A DNA stretch of 64,000 nucleotides from Clostridium sp. C8-1-8 (GTDB taxonomy: Bacteria > Bacillota > Clostridia > Clostridiales > Clostridiaceae). A program made the position numbers and the translations under genes. The stretch spans positions 372,001-436,000 of the forward strand of contig NZ_JAABNO010000001.1 in assembly GCF_009928445.1 (NCBI RefSeq). Reading direction: 5' to 3'. Each line of letters begins with the position of its first letter. Within the stretch, counting starts at the first letter, position 1. Below, in pieces: positions 9,219-17,772 of the stretch. The notes below the pieces were generated by a model. That model worked only from the letters and a program-made list of their open reading frames with translations, had not been told where the DNA came from and searched no databases.

Positions 9219-11368
9219 TTGTTCTTTATATCAGAAGGTTTAACACTACTTAATATTTCTTTTTTTAGTATTTCTGCTTCTTCAGATAACTCACTGACAT
9301 TAGAGGCTTGAGAAGTAAGTTTATCACTTAATAAAAGCATAACTAGGTTCTCAAAAGCATTGTGTAAGTTATTTTCTCCTTCTCCTCCACCTGAGGTTAT
9401 AAGAGTCTTTGGAACTATATCTACTTTGGATGTTTTTATAGCATCAGCAAAGTTATTCATTATTTCTTGTACTACTTTATATTGAGCTCCACCAAAAGCA
9501 TTTACTTGTTCTTTTGCTGCAATAGCTTTTGATATACCAACTCTAGCTTCTCTATCTGCATCAGCTTGACCAACTGTCTTTATCTTGAAGGCTTCTGCTT
9601 CACCGGTTTGTTTAAGTCTGAAGGCTTCTGCATCAGCTTGTTGCTTTACTTGATATGCATTTGCTTCAGCCTGCTGTTTCAATCTATAAGCTTCAGCCTC
9701 AGCTTGTTGTTTAACTTTATATGCATCTGCTTCAGAAAGTCTTTGGATTTTTTCTGCATCCTGTCTTGACTTCATAAGATCTGCTTTACCTTGGTTCTCT
9801 TGGATTTTAATATTAATATCTGATTCAGTAAGTGATGTTTGTTGTTTTGCTATTGCCTCTGCCTCTTTAAGTTCCTTTTCTTTTTCGGCAGCAGACTGTT
9901 GAGTAGAGTAAGTCTCAAGCTGCTCTTTTGCAATCTGTCTTGAACGAAGTTGTGTTAATATTTGTTCTATATTCGTATCATTCTTTGAGCTTGTAGGAGT
10001 ACCTATAAGAACTTCTTCAAGTTCAAGATTGTAGTGTGTAAATTTAGTCTTCATTTCAACAGAAGATTGATTTTGTATTTCATTTCTTTGCTGTATTAAT
10101 TCAATTAAAGTCTTTGTTTGTCCTATATTTTTGAAGTAAGCAGATACCATAGGATCAAGTGTTTGATCAACAAGCATCTTGATATCTCCAAATCTTTGTA
10201 TTACCATTGGTGCTTTTTTGTAGTCTATATGGAAAACAACTGATAGAGGTAAAGAAGGTTCGAATGCATCTTTAGTTATTAAGCTTACTTCCTTAAGATT
10301 TTCATCGTATCTATGATTACCATTTTGATTGCTTATCCATTTTAAGATTACGTTAGTAGTAGGGACTTTTATTATATTACCTGCATAAGTGTTAAAAGCA
10401 TATTTTCCAGGCATAAGAGGTTCGCTCCATACCCCCCTAAATCCTTTTTGAACTAATTCACCATGCTTATAGTCATCCCCTGAAGAATCTGCGCCCTTTA
10501 GTCCGGTGTATGAAACAACTACTCCTACGTAACCTACTGGAATAACTGTTTTAGGTATAAACTCTATTGTAGCAAATAATCTATTTATTAGATAAGTACC
10601 ATCTGCAAGGACCTGGTACTGTCTACCTCTATATCCGCCTGCTGCCAAGAATTTTTCAGGATCCTGAAAGTTATTGTGATAGTTTGGATCACTAGGTTCA
10701 TCGCCAACAGTAGGACATATTATAGTGTCTCTTCCTAAAGAAGGACCATCATGAACTGTAACTATACCAACTTGGTCGGTTTCACCCTGAATAACCACAG
10801 GTTCAAAACCGTTTCTAGCTGCAATCTTTTGTGCCATCTCCATTATTGTTTTTTGCTCAGAGTCATTACCCATTGGCAAATAGTATGTTTTATTTTCTGT
10901 TATTATTATAAATTGTGCTAAGTTGAATGCGTAAGTACCTTCACGAATAATACCTCTTTGTGGTCCTTTTTGACCGCCATTTGTGATAAAGCCTTTTACA
11001 TCTTGGAAGTTGCTGCTTTCAGGAATTATTTTACCAAGAGTTTGTGTTGGCTCAAGTGGTTTACCATCTCTAGCAAACACATATGCTATTTTACCCTGTG
11101 GTATTGTTACTAGTGGAACTGAGTGTACCTTATAAACTAATGGACTTAAAAAGTGAATACCACCTCTTAATACAGTTGGCTGGTATCCAGCTTCACCGTT
11201 TAATGCTATAATTTGTTCTTTTAGTGAACCTTTTGATGACCACCATTTTTCTATAATGGCAACCTTTGAGTTGGGGATAATCCTAAAACCTGATATCCAG
11301 ACTAGTAAGAAGAAAGCTAGGATTCCTATACCTACTTTCACTAATAATAAGATTGTTTCGTGGCTCAT
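9212..11368 (-). CDS. Flotillin-like SPFH/band 7 membrane protein
   Basis: 718 aa, longer than ordinary flotillins (about 500). One N-terminal membrane segment (about 8-26, VKVGIGILAFFLLVWISGF) is followed by an SPFH-type region (GYQPTVLRGGIHFLSPLVYKVHSV) with an extended middle part up to about residue 430. Residues about 480-620 are a long Ala/Glu/Gln coiled coil with a run of 11-residue repeats of the type QQAEAEAYRLK. The C-terminal part (VVQEIMNNFADAI) resembles flotillin oligomerisation tails. Flotillins scaffold membrane microdomains. No NfeD partner gene is adjacent. ATG behind GGGAGAGG. Confidence 0.8.
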   Translation of the reverse strand: MSHETILLLVKVGIGILAFFLLVWISGFRIIPNSKVAIIEKWWSSKGSLKEQIIALNGEAGYQPTVLRGGIHFLSPLVYKVHSVPLVTIPQGKIAYVFARDGKPLEPTQTLGKIIPESSNFQDVKGFITNGGQKGPQRGIIREGTYAFNLAQFIIITENKTYYLPMGNDSEQKTIMEMAQKIAARNGFEPVVIQGETDQVGIVTVHDGPSLGRDTIICPTVGDEPSDPNYHNNFQDPEKFLAAGGYRGRQYQVLADGTYLINRLFATIEFIPKTVIPVGYVGVVVSYTGLKGADSSGDDYKHGELVQKGFRGVWSEPLMPGKYAFNTYAGNIIKVPTTNVILKWISNQNGNHRYDENLKEVSLITKDAFEPSLPLSVVFHIDYKKAPMVIQRFGDIKMLVDQTLDPMVSAYFKNIGQTKTLIELIQQRNEIQNQSSVEMKTKFTHYNLELEEVLIGTPTSSKNDTNIEQILTQLRSRQIAKEQLETYSTQQSAAEKEKELKEAEAIAKQQTSLTESDINIKIQENQGKADLMKSRQDAEKIQRLSEADAYKVKQQAEAEAYRLKQQAEANAYQVKQQADAEAFRLKQTGEAEAFKIKTVGQADADREARVGISKAIAAKEQVNAFGGAQYKVVQEIMNNFADAIKTSKVDIVPKTLITSGGGEGENNLHNAFENLVMLLLSDKLTSQASNVSELSEEAEILKKEILSSVKPSDIKNNN

Positions 11369-12083
11369 AAAAAACCTCTCCCTTAATAATTTTTGTTATA
11401 GTTAAACCTTAAGTTTCATAAACAATGTAGCTAATACTTTTATATATTAGTAATTGAAAAGTCTTCTTAAAGTACTTAACTCATGATGTAATTATATAAT
11501 GTGGTATTAAATAACGCAAAAAGCGTTTTGAATAACAATTAAATGTTTCTTGATGATTTATGGGCAAGCCGACGTTTTAGCTTTGCATATCTAATTTTTT
11601 CTAATTATACCTTTAAATTTCATATGTTATCAAGAGTAAATTATTTTATATTTCTTAGCAGCCTACATTGTAGCTAACGTTATGGACAAATATGCGCATT
11701 AGTAAATCCTAATGGCAATAAAGAAATTATGTATCCAGTTAATTTAGGATAGATAGGTTTGAAAAAAGTTATAAAGAAAACTTCTTATAAATATATATTG
11801 TTATATTTATAACTTCTTAAGAATTTATAGGGTTTATGCCACTTTAGCAAACTATTTTAATAATTTGATTCTATAAAGATATTCATATTAATTCCTTTCG
11901 ATGCATATTTAAAGCATCAAGTGACTTAGTTTTTAATTTCAACATAACACTTAATTATAGCTGTATATTTTAGTTTATTGAAAATTAAGCTTTAAGTTTA
12001 AATTTTACTTATATATGTTCCTTATTATTATATTATTGTGTTAAAATTTTTATATTACGAAATATATCGACGAAGGTGATAAA
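11369..12083. other. Long AT-rich intergenic region
   Basis: About 715 bp between divergent genes. One stretch (about 11,679-11,750) reads as a short stop-bounded peptide ending NPNGNKEIMYPVNLG, possibly a gene remnant but too short to assign. Nothing else recognisable apart from a probable promoter close to 12,040. Confidence 0.4.
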
Positions 12084-12698
12084 ATGAAAAAGCTTAAGCC
12101 TAAGATTATGAATTTAAATTCATTGGCAGAAACAAAGTTTCTAAGTTTATATAATGTTGAATACACAAACAAAAAAGGTGATTCTAAAAGTTGGATAGTG
12201 GCTTCTAGAAAAGACATGGCTACTCTGAATCTACAGATTCAAAAGAAGATAGAAGAACGTGTTGATGCTGTAATGATAGTTGCTGTGCATGAAGAAAGTA
12301 AAAAGTTGGTTTTAGTAAAGCAGTTTAGAGTACCGCTAAATGATTATGTATATGAACTACCGGCGGGACTTATAGATGGTGATGAAGACATAAAGTTAGC
12401 AGTAAGTAGAGAGCTTAAAGAGGAGACAGGACTTAAGGTAGTAGAAATAGTAAATAAGGAAGATATAAAAGCTCTTTACGTTTCTGTTGGAATGACAGAT
12501 GAATCAGTTGCTTTGGTTTATTGCTATTGTAGTGGAGAGATTTCAGGTGATTATTTAGAGGATGACGAGGATATAGAAGTATGTATGGTTAATCAACTAG
12601 AGGCTAAGGAACTTATCAATAGTAATCCTAAGATGGATATAAAGATGTATATGATGCTTAAAGCCTTTGCTGCTTTAGGTGAAGAAATAATGAAATAA
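12084..12698 (+). CDS. NUDIX hydrolase, ADP-ribose pyrophosphatase type
   Basis: 204 aa. The NUDIX box GX5EX7REUXEEXGU is complete (GLIDGDEDIKLAV then SRELKEETGL, about residues 95-117), preceded by VKQFRVPLNDYVYELPAG, which is typical of the ADP-ribose pyrophosphatase subfamily (NudF-like). The predicted reaction is hydrolysis of a nucleoside diphosphate linked to another group, ADP-ribose most likely. Start ATG behind GAAGGTGAT. Monocistronic, with its own terminator. Confidence 0.85.
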   Translation: MKKLKPKIMNLNSLAETKFLSLYNVEYTNKKGDSKSWIVASRKDMATLNLQIQKKIEERVDAVMIVAVHEESKKLVLVKQFRVPLNDYVYELPAGLIDGDEDIKLAVSRELKEETGLKVVEIVNKEDIKALYVSVGMTDESVALVYCYCSGEISGDYLEDDEDIEVCMVNQLEAKELINSNPKMDIKMYMMLKAFAALGEEIMK

Positions 12699-12780
12699 AG
12701 ATAAGATGTTGAACATATGATAACAAGACTTATTTATAAAGCACATTTATACATTTTCTTGGAGAAATTGTAGTTAGACA

Positions 12781-12816
12781 AAAAAATTGCTAAAGAATTA
12801 ACTTTAGCAATTTTTT
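12781..12816 (+). terminator. Intrinsic terminator after the NUDIX gene
   Basis: Perfect 15-bp arms (12781-12795 / 12802-12816), loop AATTAA, ending in a T run. Confidence 0.85.
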
Positions 12817-12849
12817 ATTATATAAAACTATAAGATTCTATTTCTTAAA

Positions 12850-12923
12850 CTTTAATTCTTTGCGCAAGCTCGTCTAAGCATTGGATGACTGACCACTTAA
12901 TTCCAATACGGCAATGTAACAGA
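12850..12923 (-). repeat. Intergenic repeat B, copy 1
   Basis: Read on the minus strand, this shares GCCGTATTGGAATTAAGTGG and flanking bases with a plus-strand copy at 17,629-17,695. Each copy can fold a small hairpin between AAGTG and GCTT. It lies just downstream of the ABC exporter genes. Family not recognised. Confidence 0.5.
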
Positions 12924-12976
12924 ATCAATTGTTTAAGCTGTTTTTGTATCCCTATACTTGTATTAAATAGTTTGAT

Positions 12977-14764
12977 TTATGCACCTTCATTTAAGAACTT
13001 GTATTGAGCATTGTATAGGCTATAATAAACACCTCTCATTGCAATGAGTTCATCGTGAGTACCACATTCCTTAATATTACCATCACCTACAACCATTATC
13101 TTGTCACAGTCTCTAATTGTAGACAACCTATGAGCAATTACGAAGGAAGTTCTTCCAAACAGAAGTTTTTCTATACCTTTTTGAACTAATTTTTCGGTTT
13201 GAGTATCTATATTTGATGTAGCTTCATCTAATATTAATATTCTTGGATTAGCAAGAAGAGCTCTGGCAAAAGAAATTAGCTGCCTTTGTCCCAAAGAAAG
13301 TCTAGAACCTCTTTCGTTTACTTCAGTGTCGTACCCTTTCTCCATTTTCATTATAAATTCATGTGCATTTACTGCCTTTGCAGCAGCAATTACTTCTTCA
13401 TCAGTAGCATCAAGTTTTCCATATCTAATATTCTCTTTAATAGTAGTTGAGAATAAGAAAGTATCTTGAAGCATTATACCCATCTGACTTCTATAGGACT
13501 CTAATTCTACATTCTTTATATTTTTTCCATCTACCATTACTTCTCCAGAGGTAGGATCATAGAATCTACTAAGAAGAGATACTATAGTAGTTTTACCAGC
13601 ACCAGTTGCTCCAACAAGGGCTACGGTTTCACCAGGTGATACTTTGAAATTAACATTCTTCAACACTGCAGAACCTTCATCATAAGCAAAAGTAACATCT
13701 TTAAATTCAACGGCACCTTTAATCTTAGGCATTTTACTTGAACCTTCTGCACTTACTATGTCTGGATCAATTTCCATGATATCAAATATTCTATCAGCGG
13801 CTGAGAAGTTAGTTATTAGAGTGTTATAAAAAGTTGAAAGATTCATTATAGGTCTCCAAAACATTCCTATATACATAGAGAATGCAATAAGTGTACCTAT
13901 AGTAACATCATTTGATCTTACTAATAAGTAACCAGCATAGAATACTACTACTATACCAACTCCCCATGATAGCTCTACTAGAGGCCAGAAAAAGTCATTT
14001 AGCTTTACAGCGGCAACAAAGGAATTAACTAGTTCACTAACCATTACTTTAAACTTTGAAAGAGTATTTTCTTCATTGGCAAAAGCTTGAACTACCTTTA
14101 TTCCTGAAAAGTCCTCATGATTATATGCATTAAGGTTTGAACGTTTTTTTCTATAAACCTCCCACCTTTTTCTTGATTGAGTTTCTATAAAAAACATAGC
14201 AACTGCTAAGAATGGTAGAATTGCAATAGCTGCTAAAGCTAGTTTAAAGTTTAAGAATAACATCATTATTGAAACGCATACTAAACTCATAAGTTCAGGG
14301 ATAAGAGTTTGTATACTTTGATTAAATAGGTTTTGAAGAGCATTAACGTCTCCCATAACTCTAGCTAATATTTTTCCAACAGGTCTGTTATCAAAAAATG
14401 AGAATGATAATTTTTGAATATGAGTGTAAAGTTCATGTCTTATATTTACTAATATATTATTGGTTATAGCTGACATCATTACTATTCTTATTTTAGAAGC
14501 AATCATTGATAAGATGTTTAATGTTAAAAGTAGGGCACCAATGAACATTAGACCTTTAAAGTTGCTGTCGCCTATATAACTGTCGATTGCTATCTTTAAT
14601 AGATAAGGATTAATTATGCCGCAAACCATAACGAACAATAATAGTATAATAACTATAAAGGCTTTAAGCTTATAAGGCTTTAGATATTGCAAAAGTCTTA
14701 TAGTTAGCTCAGTTTTACTTCGAAGCATTCCTTCTTCATCACGACTTACTGTATTTTTAGCCAT
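12977..14764 (-). CDS. ABC exporter half-transporter, catalytic-site subunit
   Basis: 595 aa: six membrane helices in the first about 320 residues, then an ATPase domain. Walker A is GATGAGKTTI and Walker B is LILDEATSNID with the catalytic Glu present, but the signature reads LSLGQ instead of LSGGQ. The upstream partner has the opposite pattern, so the two should form one asymmetric heterodimer of the BmrCD/LmrCD/TM287-288 type, usually drug or lipid exporters. Its ATG overlaps the partner's stop (TAATG), so translation is probably coupled. Expression depends on the attenuator upstream of the partner. Confidence 0.9.
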   Translation of the reverse strand: MAKNTVSRDEEGMLRSKTELTIRLLQYLKPYKLKAFIVIILLLFVMVCGIINPYLLKIAIDSYIGDSNFKGLMFIGALLLTLNILSMIASKIRIVMMSAITNNILVNIRHELYTHIQKLSFSFFDNRPVGKILARVMGDVNALQNLFNQSIQTLIPELMSLVCVSIMMLFLNFKLALAAIAILPFLAVAMFFIETQSRKRWEVYRKKRSNLNAYNHEDFSGIKVVQAFANEENTLSKFKVMVSELVNSFVAAVKLNDFFWPLVELSWGVGIVVVFYAGYLLVRSNDVTIGTLIAFSMYIGMFWRPIMNLSTFYNTLITNFSAADRIFDIMEIDPDIVSAEGSSKMPKIKGAVEFKDVTFAYDEGSAVLKNVNFKVSPGETVALVGATGAGKTTIVSLLSRFYDPTSGEVMVDGKNIKNVELESYRSQMGIMLQDTFLFSTTIKENIRYGKLDATDEEVIAAAKAVNAHEFIMKMEKGYDTEVNERGSRLSLGQRQLISFARALLANPRILILDEATSNIDTQTEKLVQKGIEKLLFGRTSFVIAHRLSTIRDCDKIMVVGDGNIKECGTHDELIAMRGVYYSLYNAQYKFLNEGA

Positions 14765-16500
14765 TATACCACCTCGCTTTCGGCCATATCAAAGTCTTTA
14801 AATTGTTCACAGTATATGTCATAATATCTTCCTTTTTTAGCTAGAAGATCACTGTGATTACCTTGCTCTTTAACTTCCCCATCTTCTACAAATAGGATAA
14901 TATCTGCATTTTTTACTGCAGAAATTCTATGTGCTATTATGAAAGTTGTACTCTTTTCTTCTTTAACATGTAGATTTTTTAGAAGTTCGTACTCTGTTTC
15001 CATATCCAATGCGGAGGTTGAGTCATCTAGTATTAGGATTGGTGCTTTTCTTAATAAGGCTCTAGCAATAGATATTCTTTGCTTTTGTCCTCCAGAAAGT
15101 CCAATACCTCTTTCACCTATTTCTGTATCGAATCCTTCTTCGAAAGATGATATAAAATCATAACAGCAAGCTGTCTTGCATATATCTATAACTTCTTCCA
15201 TAGAAGCATTTTTATTACCAAACTTAACGTTGTTTTCTATAGTATCTGAGAATAAGAATGTATCTTGAGGTACTACAGACATATTACTTCTAAGCTTCTT
15301 TAGATCTAAATCTTTTACATTTATTCCATCTACTAAGACTTCACCGTTAGTTACATCATAATATCTACCTATTAATTGTAGTATAGATGACTTACCAGCT
15401 CCTGTAGTTCCCATAATAGCTACAGAGCTACCAGCAGGGATATCAAGATTAACATTTTTAAGAACTAGCTCATCATTATACTTAAAGCTAACATTATCAA
15501 ATTTTATAGCTCCCTTTATTTTATCAGGAGATATAGCATTTTCTTTACTTGAAATCTCTGGTTTTCTATCTAGTATGTCGAATATCTTCTTAGCAGATGC
15601 TTGGTTCTGAGCAAGCATATTAGTAAGCCAACCAAGGTTCCTCATAGGCCATATAAGTGAATTTAGGTATCCGCTAAAGGCTACTAAAGTTCCTAAGGTT
15701 ATCTCGCCTTTTATAACAAATACGCCACCTAATATGATCATTATTACTAAGGATATATTCGTTAGAAACTCCATTGGAGGAAAGTATTTTCCTACTATTT
15801 TAGCTTGATTCATATTTAGATCATAGTAAGTCTTATTCATATTTAAGAACTTAAGAATTTCATGTTTTTCTCTTGTAAAAGCTTTAACCAATCTTACACC
15901 AGCGATATTTTCCTGAGCAGTTGTATTTATCTCAGCTGTTTGGTCGCTGATGTTATCATATACAGTAGCAAAATCTTTCTCAAGCTTTATTGCCATATAA
16001 CCTATAGGTATCATTATTACTATGCATGCTATAGCAAGCTTCCAGCTTAGTACTAATAGGATTATACTGCTTATGATGAAGTAAATGATATTTTCAACGA
16101 AAAGTCTTAGACCAAACCCTATGGTTTGCCAGATGTTTTCTATATCTTCACCTATTCTCGACATTAGTTCACCAGTGTTCATATTATCAAAATATTTAAA
16201 TTCCATTGTTTGAATATGTTCAAACAATTCGTTTTTTATATCTCTATGAACCTTTGCTGCAATGAAGTCAAAGAAAAACTCTTTGACGTATCCAAGTCCA
16301 GCCTTACATAAGGTAATAGCTAATATTCCACCCAATGCTGGATACAAAAGTGAATACTGTTTGTCAGTAATTACTTTATCAATTATTATCTTTTGAAGAT
16401 AAGGTGTGATGTTATCTACGGCTATAATTATAATCATTGATATAGAGCCAATAAGAAGTATAGCCTTGTGTTTAAATAAATAATTTAAGATTCTTCTCAA
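14764..16500 (-). CDS. ABC exporter half-transporter, degenerate-site subunit
   Basis: 578 aa when started at the TTG at 16,500, which follows AAGGGGGGAATAGA. The longer frame from 16,581 would begin inside a terminator hairpin and adds an unrelated N-terminus, so I reject it. Six membrane helices, then Walker A GTTGAGKSSI, an intact LSGGQ signature and Walker B LILDDSTSALD, where Asp replaces the catalytic Glu. That is the hallmark of the non-hydrolysing site in heterodimeric exporters. First gene of a two-gene operon; its leader (16,500-16,790) looks like a ribosome-dependent transcription attenuator, suggesting induction by ribosome-targeting compounds. Confidence 0.9.
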   Translation of the reverse strand: MRRILNYLFKHKAILLIGSISMIIIIAVDNITPYLQKIIIDKVITDKQYSLLYPALGGILAITLCKAGLGYVKEFFFDFIAAKVHRDIKNELFEHIQTMEFKYFDNMNTGELMSRIGEDIENIWQTIGFGLRLFVENIIYFIISSIILLVLSWKLAIACIVIMIPIGYMAIKLEKDFATVYDNISDQTAEINTTAQENIAGVRLVKAFTREKHEILKFLNMNKTYYDLNMNQAKIVGKYFPPMEFLTNISLVIMIILGGVFVIKGEITLGTLVAFSGYLNSLIWPMRNLGWLTNMLAQNQASAKKIFDILDRKPEISSKENAISPDKIKGAIKFDNVSFKYNDELVLKNVNLDIPAGSSVAIMGTTGAGKSSILQLIGRYYDVTNGEVLVDGINVKDLDLKKLRSNMSVVPQDTFLFSDTIENNVKFGNKNASMEEVIDICKTACCYDFISSFEEGFDTEIGERGIGLSGGQKQRISIARALLRKAPILILDDSTSALDMETEYELLKNLHVKEEKSTTFIIAHRISAVKNADIILFVEDGEVKEQGNHSDLLAKKGRYYDIYCEQFKDFDMAESEVV

Positions 16501-16540
16501 ATCTATTCCCCCCTTTTTTGTTCGTTCATAGTGCCCATTT

Positions 16541-16581
16541 ATGCAAAAAAAGGCCATGGGTATCCCACGACCTTTTTGCAT
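16541..16581 (-). terminator. Attenuator terminator in the ABC exporter leader
   Basis: On the minus strand ATGCAAAAAGGTCGTGGG, loop ATA, then CCCATGGCC followed by seven T and GCAT. The long stem ends in a U run 41 bases before the exporter start codon, so it would stop transcription unless opened. Confidence 0.8.
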
Positions 16582-16598
16582 AAAAGCGCAATATAAAA

Positions 16599-16621
16599 GT
16601 CATGAGCAATAGCCCATGACC
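16599..16621 (-). promoter_or_regulatory. Switch segment (anti-terminator) of the attenuator
   Basis: Minus strand GGTCATGGGCTATTGCTCATGAC. Its GGGCTATTG is the exact complement of CAATAGCCC within the leader ORF (16,681-16,689), and its CATGGG is complementary to CCCATG in the 3' arm of the terminator. It can also fold on itself (GTCATG...CATGAC). It therefore has mutually exclusive partners, as expected for a switch. Confidence 0.65.
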
Positions 16622-16652
16622 TAATTACATACAAAGTTAAAGTAGCCAAAAA

Positions 16653-16757
16653 TTAATCGGCAATAAAACTCGTAGAGATAGGGCTATTGTTAATAAATAT
16701 TGAATTGTTTGAATTTCTAAATCTGCCGTTTATAAAATTGAATCTCGCTATTAACAT
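16653..16757 (-). CDS. Leader peptide controlling the ABC exporter (34 aa)
   Basis: ATG at 16,757 with a strong AAAGGAGATAGGAAT ribosome site; 34 codons and TAA at 16,653. The peptide starts MLIARFNFINGRFRNSNNS and ends ISTSFIAD; it resembles no family that I know. Codons 23-26 (AAC AAT AGC CCT) contain the sequence complementary to the downstream switch segment, so a ribosome stalled there would mask it. It lies between a consensus promoter and the attenuator terminator. By analogy to bmrB in front of bmrCD of Bacillus subtilis I infer a regulatory leader, not a functional product. Confidence 0.7.
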   Translation of the reverse strand: MLIARFNFINGRFRNSNNSIFINNSPISTSFIAD

Positions 16758-16794
16758 ATTCCTATCTCCTTTACGTTAAAATTTCTTTAATATA

Positions 16795-16824
16795 ATTATA
16801 TACACAGGCATGTAAAAGTGTCAA
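16795..16824 (-). promoter_or_regulatory. Consensus promoter of the exporter leader
   Basis: Minus strand: perfect -35 TTGACA (16,819-16,824), 18-bp spacer, perfect -10 TATAAT (16,795-16,800). This predicts an untranslated leader of about 290 nt before the exporter. Confidence 0.75.
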
Positions 16825-17045
16825 AGGTTTTTTCCAATATTTTTAATTTTATGAAAAACTCCAAAACGGTTTGATATTAGGTGTGGATTTTTAAATACGT
16901 AACCTAAAAATAACTATTATACTTTGTTTTTCGTATATAATTCAGTAATATATAGTATTTTGCTTAATTTTTTAAGGTATAACCTGCAATTAATTCTATG
17001 CACGAATATGAAATATTATGACTATTAATAAATGGAGGAGCAATT

Positions 17046-17612
17046 ATGAAAAAGAGGCTTAAGATGATTTTCTTAGCTATAGTTATTGTTTTTGTGGTAT
17101 TTCAGACTTTTATTTTTTCTTTGCCTATTTTTACAAAACCTGTAAGGAGTGATGCTATAGTTGTATTGGGTTGTAGGCTTAGAGGTGAGACTCCTAGTGA
17201 ATTTCTTACTGAAAGAACAGAAAAAGCAGCTGAACTTTATAAAAAAGGTTTTGGAAACTATATAATAGTTTCAGGAGGAAAAGGATCTGGAGAGGATATT
17301 TCTGAGGCAGAAGGAATGAAAAGGATTTTATTGAGCAAAGGTATTGAAGAGGATAAGATAATAATAGAGGATAAATCCACCAATACTTCAGAAAATATAA
17401 AATTCACATCAAAAATAATGAAAGAAAAAGATTTAAATACTGCGGTAGTAGTATCAAATGATTTTCATCTTAGACGAGCATGGCTTTTGTGTAAGAAAAA
17501 TAAGTTATCAGCCACTTATAAAGGCGTATTTTCAAAAGAAAACTTTATAACTGAAATATATGGTGCAGTAAGAGAAATGCCTGCCATAATTAAGGATCTT
17601 ATATTAAGCTAA
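17046..17612 (+). CDS. YdcF/SanA-like DUF218 membrane protein
   Basis: 188 aa. N-terminal membrane anchor (about 7-28), then the DUF218 fold: DAIVVLGCRLRGETPS, ERTEKAAELYKKG, IIVSGGKGSGEDISEAEGM, STNTSENI and VVSNDFHLRRA. The family (YdcF, SanA, ElyC) is linked to envelope polysaccharide or lipid-carrier metabolism, with no agreed reaction. The domain is predicted to be outside the membrane. ATG behind ATGGAGGAGC. Single gene. Confidence 0.85.
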   Translation: MKKRLKMIFLAIVIVFVVFQTFIFSLPIFTKPVRSDAIVVLGCRLRGETPSEFLTERTEKAAELYKKGFGNYIIVSGGKGSGEDISEAEGMKRILLSKGIEEDKIIIEDKSTNTSENIKFTSKIMKEKDLNTAVVVSNDFHLRRAWLLCKKNKLSATYKGVFSKENFITEIYGAVREMPAIIKDLILS

Positions 17613-17628
17613 AATAATTATTGGCTAT

Positions 17629-17695
17629 TAAATTACCGTATTGAAATTAAGTGACCAGCTACTGGATGCTTTAGCAAGATCACTCATATAACATC
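17629..17695 (+). repeat. Intergenic repeat B, copy 2
   Basis: Contains ACCGTATTGAAATTAAGTGA and continues with similarity to the minus-strand element at 12,850-12,923. A local hairpin CCAG-cta-CTGG is possible. Confidence 0.5.
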
Positions 17696-17772
17696 TTATT
17701 TATAAACATTTAGTTTCAACAATATTATTAAACATAGCCTAATTATTAAATATAATAAATGGAGATTTTGTT

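Noticed and set aside
11679..11750. Short coding-like stretch ending NPNGNKEIMYPVNLG
   Set aside because: Too short, without start codon context or family match; kept only as a remark.
16501..16581. N-terminal extension of the first ABC exporter gene to the ATG at 16,581
   Set aside because: It overlaps the attenuator terminator, has no ribosome site and adds 27 residues unlike any ABC exporter; the TTG at 16,500 has a good site.
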